Assembly: GCA_050330095.1 (NCBI GenBank) | Contig: JBHJOC010000020.1 | Coordinates: 1 to 64,000, forward strand | Direction of reading: 5' to 3' | Length of the DNA stretch: 64,000 nt | Source: JBCBWG01 sp036804185 | Lineage (GTDB): Bacteria; Pseudomonadota; Alphaproteobacteria; Rhizobiales; Hyphomicrobiaceae | Part shown: piece after piece, positions 34,909 to 43,160 of the stretch | Position numbering within the stretch: position 1 is the stretch's first letter | How the letters are laid out: each line of letters starts with the position of its first letter | Made by a program: the position numbers and the translations under genes | Notes under the pieces: generated by a model | What the model saw: only the letters and a program-made list of their open reading frames with translations | Databases searched by the model: none | What the model was told of the DNA's origin: nothing

Positions 34909-34964
34909 GTCGCGCCTTAAGTGACGACCAGCGTACCGCACGCGTAGGTCAATTTGGGCGCGAC
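34909..34964 (+). repeat. epsilon hairpin module
   Basis: GTCGCGCCTTAAGTGAC (34909-34925) faces GTCAATTTGGGCGCGAC (34948-34964), 17 bp with three mismatches. Outer arms are the same as in the copy at 14384. Nothing else is visible in 34619-34736 or 34965-35061. Confidence 0.7.
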
Positions 34965-35061
34965 GCCACACTGGAGAGGTCCTTGGGATGGCCGAGACCT
35001 CGGAGATCGCCCACCTTTCGGGGATCGACCGGAGCGGGTTTGGCGCAGCGGAGGCGGGCGG

Positions 35062-36936
35062 ATGGCAACTGGTGACGTTCGACGCGAGCGCGGTGCGCTC
35101 GTCATGTTGCGCCGCGCACGAAGCTACATCTTTGGCCGCAACTTCCTGATCGGCACTGCATCTTTGATGCTGCTCGTTATTTCCGGGTTTGCGACCTGGA
35201 GCGGCATGGCCGACTTCATTATCGGCGCGAGCGGTGACGGGTCCGACAGCGTCGGCCGGTCGATCGGCGGTATCGCTGTCACCAACGATGCGGTTGTCGT
35301 GGCGATCGTCGTCGCTCTGACATTCCTGATGTGGCTCGCACTTCGCGAAGCTTTCGGCGTTGAGCGATCGCTGACCGAGCGGGCTGTGATGTTCCCGCTC
35401 TATCTGTTCCTTGCGCTCTGGTCGATCGGCTTCGGATACGGCTTCTGGTGGAGCCTGATTGCGGGCCAGGAAGCGACTCGCACCTCGATGGCCGCCATGC
35501 GTGAGGATGCACGCGACGCGGGGAACGCGATCGCTGCAAGGCTCGACGCCGTTCGCATCCAGCTCGAAAGCGTCGTTTCGTGGTCTGAGACGCAGATGGC
35601 GCGGGAGGAGGCATCGGGCGGCAGTTGCGGTGTCGCCTCCGGTGCAGGGCGCGGTCCGCTCTACAATGCCAGACGCAGTGTCAAGGACGGCGTCGCCTCG
35701 CTGCGCGACCAGATCACCACGTCCTGGATCCAGCCCGTCCAACTCGACCTCGACCAGCTGCGCCAGAGCGCCGCTCGAGCCACCGATGGCGCAAGCGTTG
35801 CCGACCGTCAGGCCGAGTTCGAGGCCCGTGCCGCATTGATCCGTGAAACCGCACGCCGCATTGCAGCGCGCTCGAACGAGATTGGCGCGTCGACTGCCGC
35901 GACCATGCTGGCGCTCGCAAACGCCGTCTCGATCGCGCCCGGCGAACCGGGCTTTTCCTGTTACGACCCGACACTGGCCCAGCGCCTGCGGCAAGCGGCC
36001 GATCAGTCTGGACAGCCGGCCGCCGTCTTGCTCCGTCAGGCGGCCTTCAACGAAGGGCCGGCCGGTGTTGCCAACGCGGTCAAGAACCTCTGGCTCAACA
36101 TCGGTTCCGGCCTCAACGCCCTTGTTTTCTGGGCCTCGCTTGGATCAATCGGTGCGCCGAGTGGCGATCTCGAGGGCATGCCGATCACCGGGCGCGACCT
36201 TATCGCCCTGTTGGCGACCATCGGCGTCGACCTCGGGCTGTTCGCGCTCACTGTGCTCAACCCGCCGCCGGCCGTCCGCCACGAGATCCCCTTCGAAGCG
36301 CGCGATCAGATTCGCCGCGCCATTGACCGCGCCATCGCGACGCATCCCGACATCGACATCGAGTGGATCCGCAGACACTTGGTTCACCACAAGCGAAACT
36401 CCTATCTGGTGATCCCCAATCTCTTCAGCGCGCGTGAAAACGACGACGAGCAGCTCAAGGCGCTCGCCATGAACAAGCTCGCCGGTGTTCTCGACGACCT
36501 GCGCGTCGTGCGTTGGCCGCATGGGGCGAGATACCTGTTTGGTTTCGAGCCGCACGGCGCACTGATGAAGCTGCTCAACCGGCAGCTCGGCCCGAGCGAA
36601 CTCGAGAAACTCAAGGGCGAGGAAACGGGTGAAAGCTCCACCGATCTCAGCGCGATCCGCCGGCAGATGCTTGAAAAGGCGCGTGACGCAGGTCGCGGGG
36701 ACGATGTCAAAGCGATCGAGGAGCGGCTGGCTGCAGCACCCCTGCGCAATCATGGCCTGTTCTCCAAGGCCGAGGTCGCCCTGCAGAGTGCCGGCTGGTC
36801 ACAGCGCGCGCAATCGGACGTTGAGATCTTTGTCCTCGTCGACACCGAGGGTCTGACGCCGCTGCTCGAAGTGCTTAACGACTACAAGGCCTCTGCAAGT
36901 GAGGGCGCATCACGTTCACAGCAGACGGACGCATGA
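35062..36936 (+). CDS. large membrane protein of unknown function
   Basis: 624 residues from ATG 35062, chosen because GGAGG lies 7 nt upstream; ATG 35104 is an alternative. Three helices near 28-47, 76-94 and 109-134, then about 200 mostly helical, Ala/Arg/Gln-rich residues likely forming a periplasmic coiled coil (with a Cys-containing GGSCG and FSCYD), then one or two helices (around NALVFWASLGSIG and LIALLATIGVDLGLFALTVL). A C-terminal region of about 230 residues with acidic/basic helices follows and includes VHHKRNSYLVIPNL and RYLFGFEPHGALMKLLN. No family recognised; layout suggests a scaffold or sensor spanning the inner membrane. Confidence 0.8.
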   Translation: MATGDVRRERGALVMLRRARSYIFGRNFLIGTASLMLLVISGFATWSGMADFIIGASGDGSDSVGRSIGGIAVTNDAVVVAIVVALTFLMWLALREAFGVERSLTERAVMFPLYLFLALWSIGFGYGFWWSLIAGQEATRTSMAAMREDARDAGNAIAARLDAVRIQLESVVSWSETQMAREEASGGSCGVASGAGRGPLYNARRSVKDGVASLRDQITTSWIQPVQLDLDQLRQSAARATDGASVADRQAEFEARAALIRETARRIAARSNEIGASTAATMLALANAVSIAPGEPGFSCYDPTLAQRLRQAADQSGQPAAVLLRQAAFNEGPAGVANAVKNLWLNIGSGLNALVFWASLGSIGAPSGDLEGMPITGRDLIALLATIGVDLGLFALTVLNPPPAVRHEIPFEARDQIRRAIDRAIATHPDIDIEWIRRHLVHHKRNSYLVIPNLFSARENDDEQLKALAMNKLAGVLDDLRVVRWPHGARYLFGFEPHGALMKLLNRQLGPSELEKLKGEETGESSTDLSAIRRQMLEKARDAGRGDDVKAIEERLAAAPLRNHGLFSKAEVALQSAGWSQRAQSDVEIFVLVDTEGLTPLLEVLNDYKASASEGASRSQQTDA

Positions 36937-37015
36937 CACGATCGGGCGCAAAGGGTGCGTATTAAACAAGTCTTGGCCGTTGACGCTTGCGGCCAGTTCT
37001 GGTGAGCCTCTCGTC

Positions 37016-37612
37016 ATGACAAATACGCACATTGCCGGGCGCTCATCGGTGCTGAGCCTGCCGAACCTTTTGACTTACGGGCGCATCGCTGCTGTGCCAC
37101 TCGTTGCGCTCTGCCTTGTGCTAGTGCCTGGTTCGTCTGGGCGCTGGATCGCAGTCGGGCTGTTCGTTGCCGCGTCGGTGTCAGACTATCTTGACGGCTA
37201 TCTCGCACGGGCCTGGAACCAGCAGTCAGAGCTCGGCCGCATGCTCGACCCGATCGCAGACAAATTGCTGGTTGGTGTCGTCCTCTTGCTGCTGGTCCAC
37301 GATGGTACGGTGTCCGGCCTCAACGTTTTTGCCGCGCTCATCATCCTCGCGCGCGAGATCGCAGTGTCGGGCCTGCGAGAGTTTCTGGCCGAACTGCGCG
37401 TCAAGTTGCATGTCACATGGTTTGCCAAATTCAAGACAGCCGCCCAGCTCGCTGCGCTCGGTGTCCTGATCATTGCCCCTACGGTAACGCCAATCGGATC
37501 GGTGGACGTGACGGTGCTTGGTCTCGGCCTGCTCTGGATCGCGGCGATCCTGACGCTCTATACTGGCTTTGATTACCTTGTTGCCGCAGTCCGATATGCG
37601 AGTGCTCGATGA
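37016..37612 (+). CDS. pgsA: CDP-diacylglycerol-glycerol-3-phosphate 3-phosphatidyltransferase
   Basis: 198 residues from ATG 37016. The CDP-alcohol phosphotransferase motif D-G-x2-A-R-x8-G-x3-D-x3-D is intact (DGYLARAWNQQSELGRMLDP..D). Several transmembrane helices. Catalyses the committed step of phosphatidylglycerol synthesis in the inner membrane. Its stop overlaps the moaD start, so the phospholipid and molybdopterin genes are co-translated, an order seen in many alphaproteobacteria. Confidence 0.94.
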   Translation: MTNTHIAGRSSVLSLPNLLTYGRIAAVPLVALCLVLVPGSSGRWIAVGLFVAASVSDYLDGYLARAWNQQSELGRMLDPIADKLLVGVVLLLLVHDGTVSGLNVFAALIILAREIAVSGLREFLAELRVKLHVTWFAKFKTAAQLAALGVLIIAPTVTPIGSVDVTVLGLGLLWIAAILTLYTGFDYLVAAVRYASAR

Positions 37613-37869
37613 TGGCCACCAAACTTGTTTACTTCGCCTGGGTCCGTGAGCGCGTTGGCCTCGCGGAAGAGGTCGTTGATATTCCGGGCGATATCTGCAC
37701 GGTCGCAGATCTGGTCGCATGGCTTGCAACGCGTGGCGAGCACTACGCCAATGCGTTTGCTCAGCCCGACGTCGTTCGCGCCGCCATCGACCACACCCAC
37801 GTCAAGCCCGGCACTGCGATCGCGGGCGCGCGCGAGATCGCGTTCTTTCCTCCCGTGACAGGAGGGTGA
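37609..37869 (+). CDS. moaD: molybdopterin synthase sulfur carrier subunit MoaD
   Basis: 86 residues, ubiquitin-like fold, ending in the required Gly-Gly (FFPPVTGG) that becomes thiocarboxylated to donate sulfur. Overlaps the pgsA stop (ATGATG). Works with MoaE directly downstream. Confidence 0.95.
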   Translation: MMATKLVYFAWVRERVGLAEEVVDIPGDICTVADLVAWLATRGEHYANAFAQPDVVRAAIDHTHVKPGTAIAGAREIAFFPPVTGG

Positions 37870-37873
37870 CCGC

Positions 37874-38332
37874 ATGGCCGTGAGGGTCCAGTCAGCACCC
37901 TTCGATATCTCGGCCGAAGTCGATGCACTGTGCAGCGGGCGGACCGACATCGGCGCCGTCGTCACGTTCACGGGCGTGGTCCGGGGCACAGCCGGCGGGC
38001 GCGACCTCAGTTCGATGACGCTCGAGCATTATCCCGGGATGACAGAGCGCGAACTGAGCCATGTCGAAGCCGAGGCGCAGAGGCGTTGGCCACTGCAGGG
38101 CGCAACGATCATCCACAGGATCGGGGCGCTGGCGCCGGGCGAGCCGATCGTGCTGGTTGTGACGGCCTCGGCCCACCGCCAAGCGGCATTCGAGGCTGCC
38201 GCCTTCCTGATGGACTACTTGAAGACGCGTGCTCCCTTCTGGAAGAAGGAGTCCGCAAGCGATGGCAGCGGTGCCTGGGTCGATGCGCGGGAGGCCGACG
38301 ACGAGGCCGCTGCACGCTGGCAGAATGAGTAG
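37874..38332 (+). CDS. moaE: molybdopterin synthase catalytic subunit MoaE
   Basis: 152 residues with GGAGGG upstream. Typical motifs: GAVVTFTGVVRGTAGGRD, LEHYPGMTERE, HRIGALAPGEPIVLV and LKTRAPFWKKE with the catalytic lysines. Converts precursor Z to molybdopterin with MoaD, supplying cofactor for enzymes such as SoeA in this window. Confidence 0.95.
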   Translation: MAVRVQSAPFDISAEVDALCSGRTDIGAVVTFTGVVRGTAGGRDLSSMTLEHYPGMTERELSHVEAEAQRRWPLQGATIIHRIGALAPGEPIVLVVTASAHRQAAFEAAAFLMDYLKTRAPFWKKESASDGSGAWVDAREADDEAAARWQNE

Positions 38333-38357
38333 CACAGCACTGGCCGCAGCCGGACCC

Positions 38358-38942
38358 TCATCGACTTGAAGCTTCAGAGAGCGCGCGAACGACGTCGGCC
38401 GTCTCGATAACGCTTCCGAACTCCTCGGCAATATTGGCCAACGTCGCGGCATGCATCGTTGCGGCTGGGATCACGCTTCCATCGACGCCAATGGCATCAT
38501 AGGCCCACACCGCATCGCCCACGTAACGAACGTCGAACCCGAAGTTGCCGGCCATGCGCGCGGTCGTCTCGACGCAGTGGTTGGCTGTCGCGCCGCAGAT
38601 TACGAGCGTCGTCAGTGCCGCGTCGCGCAAGTCCGTGTGGAGACTTGTGCCGACGAAGGCGCTGTTCTGGTTCTTGGTATAGACGCGCTCGCCGCCGCGG
38701 GGCGCAACGAACGCCTGCGGCTCGGCCGTTGGAAGTTCGGCTCTGAACAACGACGTCTCGCGCAGCGAGTGGTGGTGGACGTGAACCACATGCAGCCCAT
38801 TGTCTCGGAAGAGAGAGAGCAGACGCGCGATGTTCGCCTCCGCCGAGGGGTTGCTGCGCTTGTCGCCGCGGGCATCCCGGACTTCAAAAGCCTTTTGGAC
38901 ATCGATGACCAGCAACGCAGTTCGATTGGCATCCATCATCAT
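38358..38942 (-). CDS. isochorismatase-family cysteine hydrolase
   Basis: 194 residues (three in-frame ATGs at 38942, 38939 and 38936). Catalytic triad readable: Asp in LLVIDVQKAF, Lys in YTKNQNSAF, Cys in GATANHCVETTARM. The family hydrolyses amides, ureas or carbamates in many catabolic pathways. It starts 7 nt after the flavin reductase stop and is the last gene of the monooxygenase cassette, so it may process the ring- or bond-opened product, as RutB does in pyrimidine degradation. Substrate unknown. Confidence 0.87.
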   Translation of the reverse strand: MMMDANRTALLVIDVQKAFEVRDARGDKRSNPSAEANIARLLSLFRDNGLHVVHVHHHSLRETSLFRAELPTAEPQAFVAPRGGERVYTKNQNSAFVGTSLHTDLRDAALTTLVICGATANHCVETTARMAGNFGFDVRYVGDAVWAYDAIGVDGSVIPAATMHAATLANIAEEFGSVIETADVVRALSEASSR

Positions 38943-38949
38943 CGCTGAC

Positions 38950-39450
38950 TTATCCTACGGCCTCGAGGGCCTGGGGCAGGTCCCAGAAATCACCTTTGAA
39001 ATACAGCAAGGCACCAACCCGGTCATCGAACGCTCCATCGATCACCGCGCCAATGAAGATCGAGTGCGTTGCTGCTTCGATGCGCTGCGAAAGCCTGCAA
39101 TCAAGCGTGGCCAGCGCACCTTTCAGGATCGGTGCGCCGGTGGACATCGTTGTCCAGAGCTGCGGGTCGAAGCGCGCTTCACCCTTAAGTCCTGTCCGCC
39201 CAGCGAAGGCATCTGCGACCGACTGCTGACGATCTGAGAGCAGGTTGATGCTGAAGGAACCGCTTTCCGCGATACGGTCGTGGGCCGATGCCGTGCGGTT
39301 GACACACGCAAGGATCGTCGGCGGGCTGTCGGTCAGCGAGCAAACCGCTGTTGCGGTCAAGCCGGTCCGCGCGCCAGCCGATCCGACGGCGATGACGGCA
39401 ACGGCTCCGGCTTGATGCCGCATGACGGTCCGATAGCGGCTGGCATCCAT
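38950..39450 (-). CDS. flavin reductase (NtaB/HpaC-like)
   Basis: 166 residues from ATG 39450, preceded by TGAGGA. Domain signature: MRHQAGAVAVIAVGSAG, GLTATAVCSLTDSPPTILAC, SGSFSINLLSDRQQSVADAF, FIGAVIDG and a C-terminal LLYFKGDFW. It should reduce FMN with NADH and hand FMNH2 to the LLM-family monooxygenase upstream. The frame is open upstream into the LLM gene but only with a TTG start. Confidence 0.88.
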   Translation of the reverse strand: MDASRYRTVMRHQAGAVAVIAVGSAGARTGLTATAVCSLTDSPPTILACVNRTASAHDRIAESGSFSINLLSDRQQSVADAFAGRTGLKGEARFDPQLWTTMSTGAPILKGALATLDCRLSQRIEAATHSIFIGAVIDGAFDDRVGALLYFKGDFWDLPQALEAVG

Positions 39451-39559
39451 GACGGTCCTCAATTTTTGGCGCACATCGCGCAGGCTTCCTGTCGATGCCG
39501 ATACGTTGCCTTGCCCGTCAACGATCAGGACCGCGCGCGCAGCGCACCAACGGCTCCGC

Positions 39560-40921
39560 TCATCGGCGCCAGTCACCAATCTCGGCGCGCGGGAGTCCAA
39601 GGTTTTCGCGCAGCGTCAAGCCCTGATACTCACGCCTGAACACGCCGCGGCGCTGGAGTTCCGGTACGACAAGCCGGGCCACGTCCTCATAGCCGCCCGG
39701 CACGTGTGTGCCTGCGACAACGAATCCATCGCAGGCCTCCGACCTGAACCAGTCCTCCATCTGATCTGCAATATCTGCCGGTGTCCCGCAAAATACCGGA
39801 AACTCATTGATTGTGCCGCGCTTCGAGAATGTCACGAAATCCTGCAGCGTAGGATGCGACTTGCCAGACTGCATCACGACCCGGTCGAGAATGGCCCGCA
39901 GCCCCGACACACTTGCCAGCTCCTCATCGGTGAAAGGCTCATCCATGGGCTTGGAGCCGAAGTCAAAGTTCAGCGCCTCGGAGAGCAGGGCGAGCCCATC
40001 GATCGGCTTTGACAGGCTGTCAATCAGGGCACGGCGGTCCTCGGCCATCGCGCGCGTCTCACCGGGAATGATGTAGACGGCAGGCGCGACGGCAAGCGTT
40101 GCAGGATCGCGCCCGGCCTCGACGATTTTCTGCTTGAAGCCAGCGTAGATCCTCTGGCCGACCTCCTTGTTCGGATAGACGGCAAAGACAAGTTCGCCCC
40201 AGCGCGCAGCAAACGCTTGTCCTCGCCCTGATTGTCCCGCCTGCATCACGACCGGGCGACCCTGTGCCGTACGCGGCACTGTGAACGGCCCGCGTGACCG
40301 GAACCACCGGCCTTCGTGATCGAGGCGCTTGACCTTCGCAGGATCGGCAAAGCGGCCCGTTTCACGGTCAGCGAGGATGGCATCATCGGCCCAGGTGTCC
40401 CAGTGCCCCAGCACGACCTCCATGAACTCGTCGGCTTTGTCGTATCTCAGGTCATGGTCCGGGTGTTCCATCTGAGAGAAGTTGCGAGCTTCCGACGTGT
40501 TGAGCGATGTCACGCAGTTCCATGCGACGCGTCCTTCCAACATGTGATCCATTGTCGAGAAGACGCGCGCGACATGGAACGGCTCGTAGTAGGTCGTCGA
40601 GTAGGTACAGCCGAGGCCGAGATGCCGCGTCGCTGCCCCCATGGTCATTAGGATGGTCGCTGGATCCATCTTCACCACGCGCACGCCGTGCTCGAGCGCT
40701 GCGGCTGGGTCATCGCCGAGAATGTCAGGCATCGCGAGCCGGTCATCGAAGAAGGCCAGATGGAATCTCGCGTCCTCAAGGGCCCGGGCGATGCGCTGAT
40801 AGTAGAGGGGCGAGAGGAAATCCTGCGTGGCCGCCGGATGACGCCAGGCGCCGACATAGTTCGTGCAGTTCTGCGCTTGCAGAAACCCAATCAGCACCAT
40901 CTGGCTGCGAGTCTGCGCCAT
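39560..40921 (-). CDS. LLM-class flavin-dependent monooxygenase (NtaA/SnaA/DszA family)
   Basis: 453 residues, full length for the class. Features: HPAATQDFLSPLYYQRIARALEDARFH, FDDRLAMPD, TILMTMGAATRHLGLGCTYST, NCVTSLN, NFSQMEHPDHDLRYDKADEF and GRPVVMQAGQSGRG. This is the FMNH2-dependent TIM-barrel family that cleaves C-N or C-S bonds in nitrilotriacetate, pristinamycin or dibenzothiophene-type substrates. It is followed by its flavin reductase and a cysteine hydrolase, forming a three-gene two-component monooxygenase cassette. Substrate not predictable. Confidence 0.9.
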   Translation of the reverse strand: MAQTRSQMVLIGFLQAQNCTNYVGAWRHPAATQDFLSPLYYQRIARALEDARFHLAFFDDRLAMPDILGDDPAAALEHGVRVVKMDPATILMTMGAATRHLGLGCTYSTTYYEPFHVARVFSTMDHMLEGRVAWNCVTSLNTSEARNFSQMEHPDHDLRYDKADEFMEVVLGHWDTWADDAILADRETGRFADPAKVKRLDHEGRWFRSRGPFTVPRTAQGRPVVMQAGQSGRGQAFAARWGELVFAVYPNKEVGQRIYAGFKQKIVEAGRDPATLAVAPAVYIIPGETRAMAEDRRALIDSLSKPIDGLALLSEALNFDFGSKPMDEPFTDEELASVSGLRAILDRVVMQSGKSHPTLQDFVTFSKRGTINEFPVFCGTPADIADQMEDWFRSEACDGFVVAGTHVPGGYEDVARLVVPELQRRGVFRREYQGLTLRENLGLPRAEIGDWRR

Positions 40922-41067
40922 CGTTCAGGCCTCCGAGCGAACAGTGTTTTGACCGGTCCAGCTATCGGGCGACATCGTGGCCCACCGTTTCGGCAATTTG
41001 AAGCCCGTTGGATGCTGGTCAGCCCCGCATTCGCATCGAGCCCGCTGGGCTTGCGCCGGACGCGCCG

Positions 41068-42684
41068 TTACCCCCTGAGCACGCTGCGCTTGAGATCGCG
41101 AATGATAACACCGGCAGCGTTGTGGCCCGGTGCCCCCGTCACGCCGCCACCCGGATGCGCGCCAGAGCCACAAAGATAGAGACCTGAAAGCGGCATCCGG
41201 TAGTCCGCGTGCCCCATGAGCGGGCGAAGCGCGTAGAGCTGGTCGAGGCCGAGCTGGCCATGAAAAATGTCACCGTCGATGAGCCCGAACCGCGTCTCGA
41301 GATCCAGCGGGCTGAGAACCTGCCGCGCCACGATGCTCGAGGTGAAGTTTGGGGCGTGGCGTGCCACGGTCGCGATCACAAGATCTGCAAAACGCTCTTT
41401 TTCGGCCGCGTCGGCCCAGGATCGCGTCCCCGGCAGTTTCGGTGCAACGTGTTGCACGAACAGGCTCGCGACGTGCCGCCCGGTCGGCGCCAGCGTATCG
41501 TCCAGCGTCGACGGGATCAGCATCTCAACGACTGGCTCGCGCGACCAGCCCTCGCGTCGGGCATCGAGGTAGGCGGCTTCGAGGTAGTCGAGGGTTGGCC
41601 CGATGACGATGCCAGCACCGTGGTGGGGCTGCTGTGTCGTGCCGGGACGACACGTGAAGTCTGGCAGCGCGGAGAGCGCCACGTTCATCCGAAAGGTACC
41701 TGAACCCGTCCTGATCGCCCGGAAGCGGCGGGACACGTCCTCGTCCACGGCACCTGGTGGCACGAGACGATCGAACAGACCTTTGGGGCCGACGTTGGCC
41801 GCAACGGCGCGAGCCCGGATGGTATGCCCGGTCTCCAGCACAACGCCCGATGCACGTCCGCCGGAAACAAGAACTTCTGCAACCGGCGCATCAACCATCA
41901 GCTTGGCGCCAGCTTTCCGTGCCGAGGCAGCAAGGGCGTCGCTGATGGCGCCCATCCCACCGATCGCGTGTCCCCAGACCCCGGACTTTCCATTCACCTC
42001 ACCGAAGCAGTGATGCAGCAGCACATACGCGGTTCCAGGCATCGACGGCGCTGCATAGGCCCCGACGATGCCGTCGAATGCAAACGCTGCCTTGACGTGC
42101 GGATCGGTGAAATAGAGATCGAGGAAGTCGGCAGCGCTCTTCGTGAAAAGTCGCGCAACAGTGTCGCGGTCCTTCACACCGAGACGACCGAGGGTTCGGG
42201 CATCGTCCAGCACCCGCCACAGCGCCCCAGCGCCTCCGCCGCTGTTCGGTGGCACCTTCAAGACGAGCTCGCGCAGCACCTGCGCCGCACGCTCGAGCTC
42301 GGCTTCGTAGTCCGGCAGGCGATCTGCATCAGTTCGTGAGAAGGCTGCGATGGCCGCCTGCCGCGCGGCAAGGCCGAACGGCATCACGAGCCCCCGCACC
42401 TCATCGATCGGCCAAAAGTTGGCGACTGGGCGCTCGACGATCCTCAGACCGTGGCGTGCGAGTTCGAGCTCTCGGATCACCTTCGGGTTCAGCAAGCTCA
42501 CGGTGTATGAGGCAACCGAGTTGCGGAAACCGGGCGCAAACTCCTCAGTGACCGCGGCCCCACCCAGGACGGAGTTCTTCTCGCAGACAACGACGTCGAG
42601 CCCGGACCGGGCAAGGTAGGCTGCGCACACGAGCCCGTTGTGTCCCCCGCCAATCAGAACGACGTCAACGCTTGCAGCCGGCAT
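41068..42684 (-). CDS. PYROXD2-like FAD-dependent oxidoreductase (phytoene-dehydrogenase superfamily)
   Basis: 538 residues from ATG 42684 with GAGG upstream. N-terminal FAD-binding motif VVLIGGGHNGLVCAAYLARSG (about residues 7-27), then EKNSVLGGAAVTEEF. The C-terminal FAD contact is GLYLCGSGAHPGGGVTGAPGHNAAG. The middle resembles PYROXD2/CrtI-like amine or carotenoid oxidoreductases; no other carotenoid genes are present, so pigment synthesis is not indicated. 146 nt upstream of the LLM gene on the same strand, possibly part of the same catabolic unit. Preceded by a repeat array. Confidence 0.87.
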   Translation of the reverse strand: MPAASVDVVLIGGGHNGLVCAAYLARSGLDVVVCEKNSVLGGAAVTEEFAPGFRNSVASYTVSLLNPKVIRELELARHGLRIVERPVANFWPIDEVRGLVMPFGLAARQAAIAAFSRTDADRLPDYEAELERAAQVLRELVLKVPPNSGGGAGALWRVLDDARTLGRLGVKDRDTVARLFTKSAADFLDLYFTDPHVKAAFAFDGIVGAYAAPSMPGTAYVLLHHCFGEVNGKSGVWGHAIGGMGAISDALAASARKAGAKLMVDAPVAEVLVSGGRASGVVLETGHTIRARAVAANVGPKGLFDRLVPPGAVDEDVSRRFRAIRTGSGTFRMNVALSALPDFTCRPGTTQQPHHGAGIVIGPTLDYLEAAYLDARREGWSREPVVEMLIPSTLDDTLAPTGRHVASLFVQHVAPKLPGTRSWADAAEKERFADLVIATVARHAPNFTSSIVARQVLSPLDLETRFGLIDGDIFHGQLGLDQLYALRPLMGHADYRMPLSGLYLCGSGAHPGGGVTGAPGHNAAGVIIRDLKRSVLRG

Positions 42685-42829
42685 CGACAGGCCTCGAAGT
42701 GATCTTGGTTTCAAATGGGTGCCGGTGTGATGACCGAGACGTCCGCTGCATCGTTTTCGGCCGGGCGTAGAGGCGGACTTCTCGGTCTGAATTACACGAG
42801 GCTATTGAATAGTCTGGTTTCGCTCAGCT

Positions 42830-42875
42830 CGCGAAATTCGTTCGGTGGGTGCTGGAGAATAAGACGAATTTCGCG
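42830..42875. repeat. zeta hairpin (delta-related)
   Basis: Perfect 12-bp stem CGCGAAATTCGT (42830-42841) with ACGAATTTCGCG (42864-42875); the loop contains GGGTGCTGG. The arms resemble delta (CCGAAGTTCGT/ACGAACTTCGG at 34748) with matched changes on both sides. Confidence 0.7.
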
Positions 42876-42887
42876 ATCACGACATGA

Positions 42888-43045
42888 GTGTTGCGTCGCA
42901 CACGCTTGGTCCCCACCTTCTGCAGTCTCGCCTGCCAAGCGTTAGCGACAAAAGCAACACGAGACTCATGACGTTGCTTGTGTTCCCTTTGTCTCCGACA
43001 CTTGGTCAATCAGGTGCTGCAAAGGAAACCAGGTGTCGGAGACGG
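42888..43045 (+). repeat. U1 repeat copy (beta plus alpha hairpins)
   Basis: Beta arms GTCGCACACGCTTGG (42895-42909) and CCAAGCGTTAGCGAC (42935-42949), followed by AAAA and GCAACACGAG. Alpha arms GTCTCCGACACTTGGT (42991-43006) and ACCAGGTGTCGGAGAC (43028-43043) pair over 16 bp with one G-T. In the gap between the FAD oxidoreductase and the glycosyltransferase gene. Confidence 0.88.
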
Positions 43046-43055
43046 ACCACGAGGG

Positions 43056-43124
43056 CCCGCTTTTCGATTATACGTGCCTGGCAGGCGCGTGTTGCGGATG
43101 GTGCAGGGACGTCTGATAGGCGGG
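43056..43124 (-). repeat. gamma hairpin module
   Basis: CCCGCTTTTCGATTATACG.. at the left and GGATGGTGCAGGGACGTCTGAT..GGCGGG at the right follow the gamma module; CCCGC/GCGGG and CGTGCCTG/CAGGGACG can pair. It ends 36 nt before the likely start of the glycosyltransferase gene. Confidence 0.75.
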
Positions 43125-43160
43125 ACGAGCGGCTGGTTCACTTTCGCAAAGGCGAGACCG

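Noticed and set aside
34771..35994. 407-residue minus-strand frame
   Set aside because: Antisense to the large membrane protein, which has proper helices and a good ribosome site on the plus strand.
42978..43160. N-terminal extension of the plus-strand glycosyltransferase from an upstream ATG
   Set aside because: The extension translates the alpha and gamma hairpins, and the GT-B fold begins only after GTG 43161.
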